Shown here piece after piece: positions 61,633-64,000 of a stretch of 64,000 bases of DNA (the first letter of the stretch is position 1; every line of letters begins with the position of its first letter). The stretch is from JAGVPT01 sp049578505 (GTDB taxonomy: Bacteria; Bacteroidota; Ignavibacteria; UBA10030; UBA8401): contig JBAUMC010000006.1 of NCBI GenBank assembly GCA_049578505.1, positions 1 through 64,000 of the forward strand, given 5' to 3'. The notes beneath the pieces are model-generated. The model saw nothing but the letters and a program-made list of their open reading frames with translations, had not been told where the DNA came from and did no database searches. A program made the position numbers and the translations under genes.

Positions 61633-62319
61633 ATGCAAAAGAATATTCTCGTTGTCGACGACGAAAAAGACATTGTCGAAATGTTGCAGTACAACCTTGA
61701 AAAGGAAGGATACAAAGTCCTTACGGCGCGGAACGGTAAACAGGCGCTCGAACAGGTGAAGCGCCACGTCGACCTCATTCTTCTCGACATTATGATGACC
61801 GAGATGAACGGACTGGACGTCCTGCGGGAATTAAAACGGGTGGAGAAGACAAAATCGATCCCCGTTCTCTTCCTGACCGCAAAGAGTTCCGAAGTCGATG
61901 AAGTCATCGGACTCGAGCTCGGCGCCGAAGATTATATCGTGAAGCCGATCAGCATTAAGAAACTTATCGCGCGGGTACGAACTGCCATACGACGGGACAA
62001 GAAGGAGGAACCCGCATCCGAGGCCACGAACATTCTCACCATCGACGAACTTGAGATCAACGTGCCGAACTATACTGTCACGCTTGGATCAAAAGCTTTA
62101 ATTCTTCCGAAGAAAGAATTCGAAACGCTCGTGTACCTTGCCCGTCATCGCGGGCGTGTAATTTCCAGGGATGTCCTTCTCAATGCCGTGTGGGGTGAAG
62201 GAGTCTTTGTAGTCGACCGCACGGTTGATGTCCACATTAGAAAAATCAGGGAGAAACTTGGAAAGTATGCCGATATGATCGAGACCGTGAAGGGGGTCGG
62301 TTACCGCTTCAAGGCGTGA
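61633..62319 (+). CDS. OmpR/PhoB-family response regulator
   Basis: A 228-residue response regulator. The receiver has Asp9-Asp10, phospho-acceptor Asp52 (LILLDIMM), a Thr in FLTAKSS and Lys in YIVKPIS. The C-terminal winged helix (about 135-225) has VDRTVDVHIRKIREKLG and the ending VKGVGYRFKA. With the kinase that follows it forms a PhoB/PhoR-like pair. The stop overlaps the kinase GTG by two bases. Confidence 0.94.
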   Translation: MQKNILVVDDEKDIVEMLQYNLEKEGYKVLTARNGKQALEQVKRHVDLILLDIMMTEMNGLDVLRELKRVEKTKSIPVLFLTAKSSEVDEVIGLELGAEDYIVKPISIKKLIARVRTAIRRDKKEEPASEATNILTIDELEINVPNYTVTLGSKALILPKKEFETLVYLARHRGRVISRDVLLNAVWGEGVFVVDRTVDVHIRKIREKLGKYADMIETVKGVGYRFKA

Positions 62320-62321
62320 CA

Positions 62322-63764
62322 ATGAAACGTATCCAAACCAAAATAACGCTCACCTACCTTATTCTCGCCGTTGTCATCATCGCCGCTGTCGGAATTATTT
62401 CGACCTTCGAAATCGAATCGTTGTTCGAAAGTCGTCTTATCCATGAGCTCGAACTGCAGGCGGATGTCGTTCACAACGATCTCGCGAAAGAAAGATCTTC
62501 CGACGAACACAGGCGCGCGGAGTTAATTCAGAGTCTCGCGGATGTCCTCGGCGCGCGGGTAACGCTTATTTCGGGAGATGGAACGGTCGTTGTAGACTCC
62601 GATGTTCCGTTCGAAAAACTCTCCGCGGTTGAAAATCATTTACGTCGGCCGGAAGTGCAAGAAGCGTTGTCGAACGCGATCGGTGTAAATATCCGCCACA
62701 GCGCGACGGTGGGCCGGGATTTTCTCTATGTCGCAAAACAATACAAGGATTCCGTTTCGTCTCCTGCTCTGAAGGATGTCCGTTTCATCCGAGTCAGCGC
62801 GCACATGGAGGATATGAAGAAGAACGTCAACGATATTCGGTGGGACGTTTTTTGGGCGGGAGTCATTACGCTCACGCTCATTATCGGCGCAAGCATTGTT
62901 GTTTCCAGAAGAATTTCCCGTCCGATGGTCGCTATCGCCGAAAGCGTTGAGAAAATCCGCGGGGGCGACCTTGAGAAACATATCGAATCAACCACTGACG
63001 ACGAGATCGGCCATGTCGCCCGCGCTGTCAACGAACTGGTCGATAAACTCAAAGCCGATATTATCGAACTCAAGAAGCTTCAACGTGCTAGAAGCGAGTT
63101 TCTTGGAAACGTCTCGCACGAGCTTCGCACGCCCATTTTCACGCTTCAGGGATATTTGGAAACTCTACTTAACGGTGCAGTCGACGATCCATCAGTGAAT
63201 CGGCTTTTTATTGAAAAAGCTTCCGCTCACGCGGCGCGGCTGAACGTGTTGTTGAACGACCTCATTGATATTTCCCGTATTGAATCGGGTGAGATGAAGA
63301 TGAGCTTTCGGTATTTCCGCATCAATGAATTCCTTGAACTTGTTGTAAACGATTTTCAGCAAGCCGCAGTCCAACGCCATGTCGGGCTCGAGTTATCGAT
63401 GACGACAGGCCCTGAGCTTGAGGTGTTCGGCGATAAGGAGAGGCTCCGCGATGTCCTGAGCAACCTCATCGACAATGCGATTAAATATAACCGAGAAGGT
63501 GGAGGAGTTATCGTCTCAACGGAGCTTGCGGAAGATAAAGCCCGCATCGTCGTTGCCGACACCGGTGCCGGAATTGCTGAAGAACACCTGACAAGGATAT
63601 TCGAACGATTTTACAGGATCGACAAAGACAGGTCCCGCGAGGTCGGCGGCACAGGATTGGGACTTGCGATTGTGAAACACATTGTTGAGGCGCACGGCAG
63701 TAAGGTTGAGGTACAGAGCGTAGTAGGAAAAGGGACTTCGTTTAGTTTTGTTCTTAAAACGTAA
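62322..63764 (+). CDS. PhoR-type sensor histidine kinase
   Basis: A 480-residue kinase from ATG 62322 (an in-frame GTG at 62316 is equally possible). Transmembrane helices lie at about 8-27 and 165-187, with a sensor region between them that has PAS/dCache-like features. A HAMP domain (RRISRPMVAIAESVEKIRGGDLEKHI) links to the H-box NVSHELRTPIFTLQGYLE, and the ATPase has N, G1, F and G2 boxes (NLIDNAIKYN, DTGAGI, FERFYRIDKDRSRE, GGTGLGLAIVKHIVE). The overlap with the regulator gene implies coupling. The signal (phosphate in classical PhoR) is not known here. Confidence 0.92.
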   Translation: MKRIQTKITLTYLILAVVIIAAVGIISTFEIESLFESRLIHELELQADVVHNDLAKERSSDEHRRAELIQSLADVLGARVTLISGDGTVVVDSDVPFEKLSAVENHLRRPEVQEALSNAIGVNIRHSATVGRDFLYVAKQYKDSVSSPALKDVRFIRVSAHMEDMKKNVNDIRWDVFWAGVITLTLIIGASIVVSRRISRPMVAIAESVEKIRGGDLEKHIESTTDDEIGHVARAVNELVDKLKADIIELKKLQRARSEFLGNVSHELRTPIFTLQGYLETLLNGAVDDPSVNRLFIEKASAHAARLNVLLNDLIDISRIESGEMKMSFRYFRINEFLELVVNDFQQAAVQRHVGLELSMTTGPELEVFGDKERLRDVLSNLIDNAIKYNREGGGVIVSTELAEDKARIVVADTGAGIAEEHLTRIFERFYRIDKDRSREVGGTGLGLAIVKHIVEAHGSKVEVQSVVGKGTSFSFVLKT

Positions 63765-63832
63765 TGGTGTTTTCTGTTCACCGACGGCCGGACCTTCGGG
63801 AGCGTCTCAGTTTGAGCAGACTTTTTCATTCC

Positions 63833-64000
63833 CTTCTTTCTCTGATGCCAGAGAAAGAAGCAAAGAGAGCTCCTCGGAATCGGAACCCTCACGATGCTTG
63901 CCATCGCGCAAGCCGGAGAAAACGGCTCGCACATATCATTCCAACATTTTTGCCGTTTTCTCAACGCTCGCATCGTTCCAGGCGCGCACTGCCGCCGATT
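63833..64000. repeat. Second, inverted copy of the 412-bp dispersed repeat, cut by the window end
   Basis: Opens with the hairpin CTTCTTTCTCTG (63833-63844) / CAGAGAAAGAAG (63849-63860) and continues as the reverse complement of 11000-10830, sharing blocks such as CTCGGAATCGGAACCC, CGGAGAAAACG and CCGTTTTCTCAACGC. Confidence 0.75.

Overview
The window reads as chromosomal DNA of a free-living member of the Bacteroidota/Chlorobiota (FCB) group, most likely an Ignavibacteria-type lineage. Two secreted proteins end in a type IX secretion sorting domain of the YPNPFNP type. There are also SusD-independent outer-membrane proteins (FadL, lipoproteins), a GIY-YIG gene beside a tRNA, weak or absent Shine-Dalgarno sites at many starts, and a moderate GC content. 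The taxon is an inference; no rRNA gene is present.

Layout. 1-174 is the tail of ATP-dependent PEP carboxykinase, followed by a terminator and palindromic dispersed repeats. 575-7506 (minus strand) is a tight housekeeping cluster in transcription order hrcA, grpE, dnaJ, comEA-like, pilM-like, rsmD, coaD, aspartate aminotransferase, fmdB. 7587-10555 is a 2,969-bp IS1-family element with 21-bp perfect inverted ends and an 8-bp target duplication. Besides a one-ORF DDE transposase it carries three passenger ORFs, a ~400-nt hairpin-rich non-coding region ending in an intrinsic terminator, a nested ~110-nt RNA-like fold, and a hairpin that would bury the transposase start codon. 10601-11012 is a 412-bp dispersed repeat bounded by hairpins; an inverted second copy starts at 63833 and runs off the window.

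11177-20864 holds a REC protein with a bare histidine-containing helix domain, the squalene operon hpnC-hpnD-hpnE, a cNMP/GAF histidine kinase, HflX and a BatA-like VWA membrane protein. tRNA-Leu(UAG) follows. 21359-26068 (minus) has a GDSL lipoprotein, FadL, a lipoprotein and a TPR protein. 26885-32511 has two type IX-secreted proteins sharing an N-terminal module, with a repetitive coiled-coil gene between them. 32813-43152 carries DUF2085 and other membrane proteins, a sensor kinase, purA, an ECF-like sigma factor with a putative periplasmic partner, a TPR-CHAT lipoprotein with a degenerate catalytic site, a beta-barrel-like protein and a MerR regulator. 43283-43887 is a decayed duplication of a GIY-YIG gene plus the 3' half of tRNA-Pro(GGG). 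43922-57434 is mostly metabolism and hydrolases: L,D-transpeptidase, penicillin acylase family, pyruvate kinase, alpha-glucan phosphorylase, SixA, GxxExxY, adenosine deaminase, FUSC and histidine ammonia-lyase. 57431-63764 has PhzF, a membrane Fe-S (HdrD/GlpC-like) reductase, a transposase-like gene with a degraded DDE site, and a PhoB/PhoR-type two-component pair.

The most unusual material is the RNA-rich IS1-family element. Next are dispersed repeats that have entered reading frames (hutH and the DUF2085 gene), the tRNA-Pro/GIY-YIG duplication, and the apparently domesticated transposase fused by position to a two-component operon.
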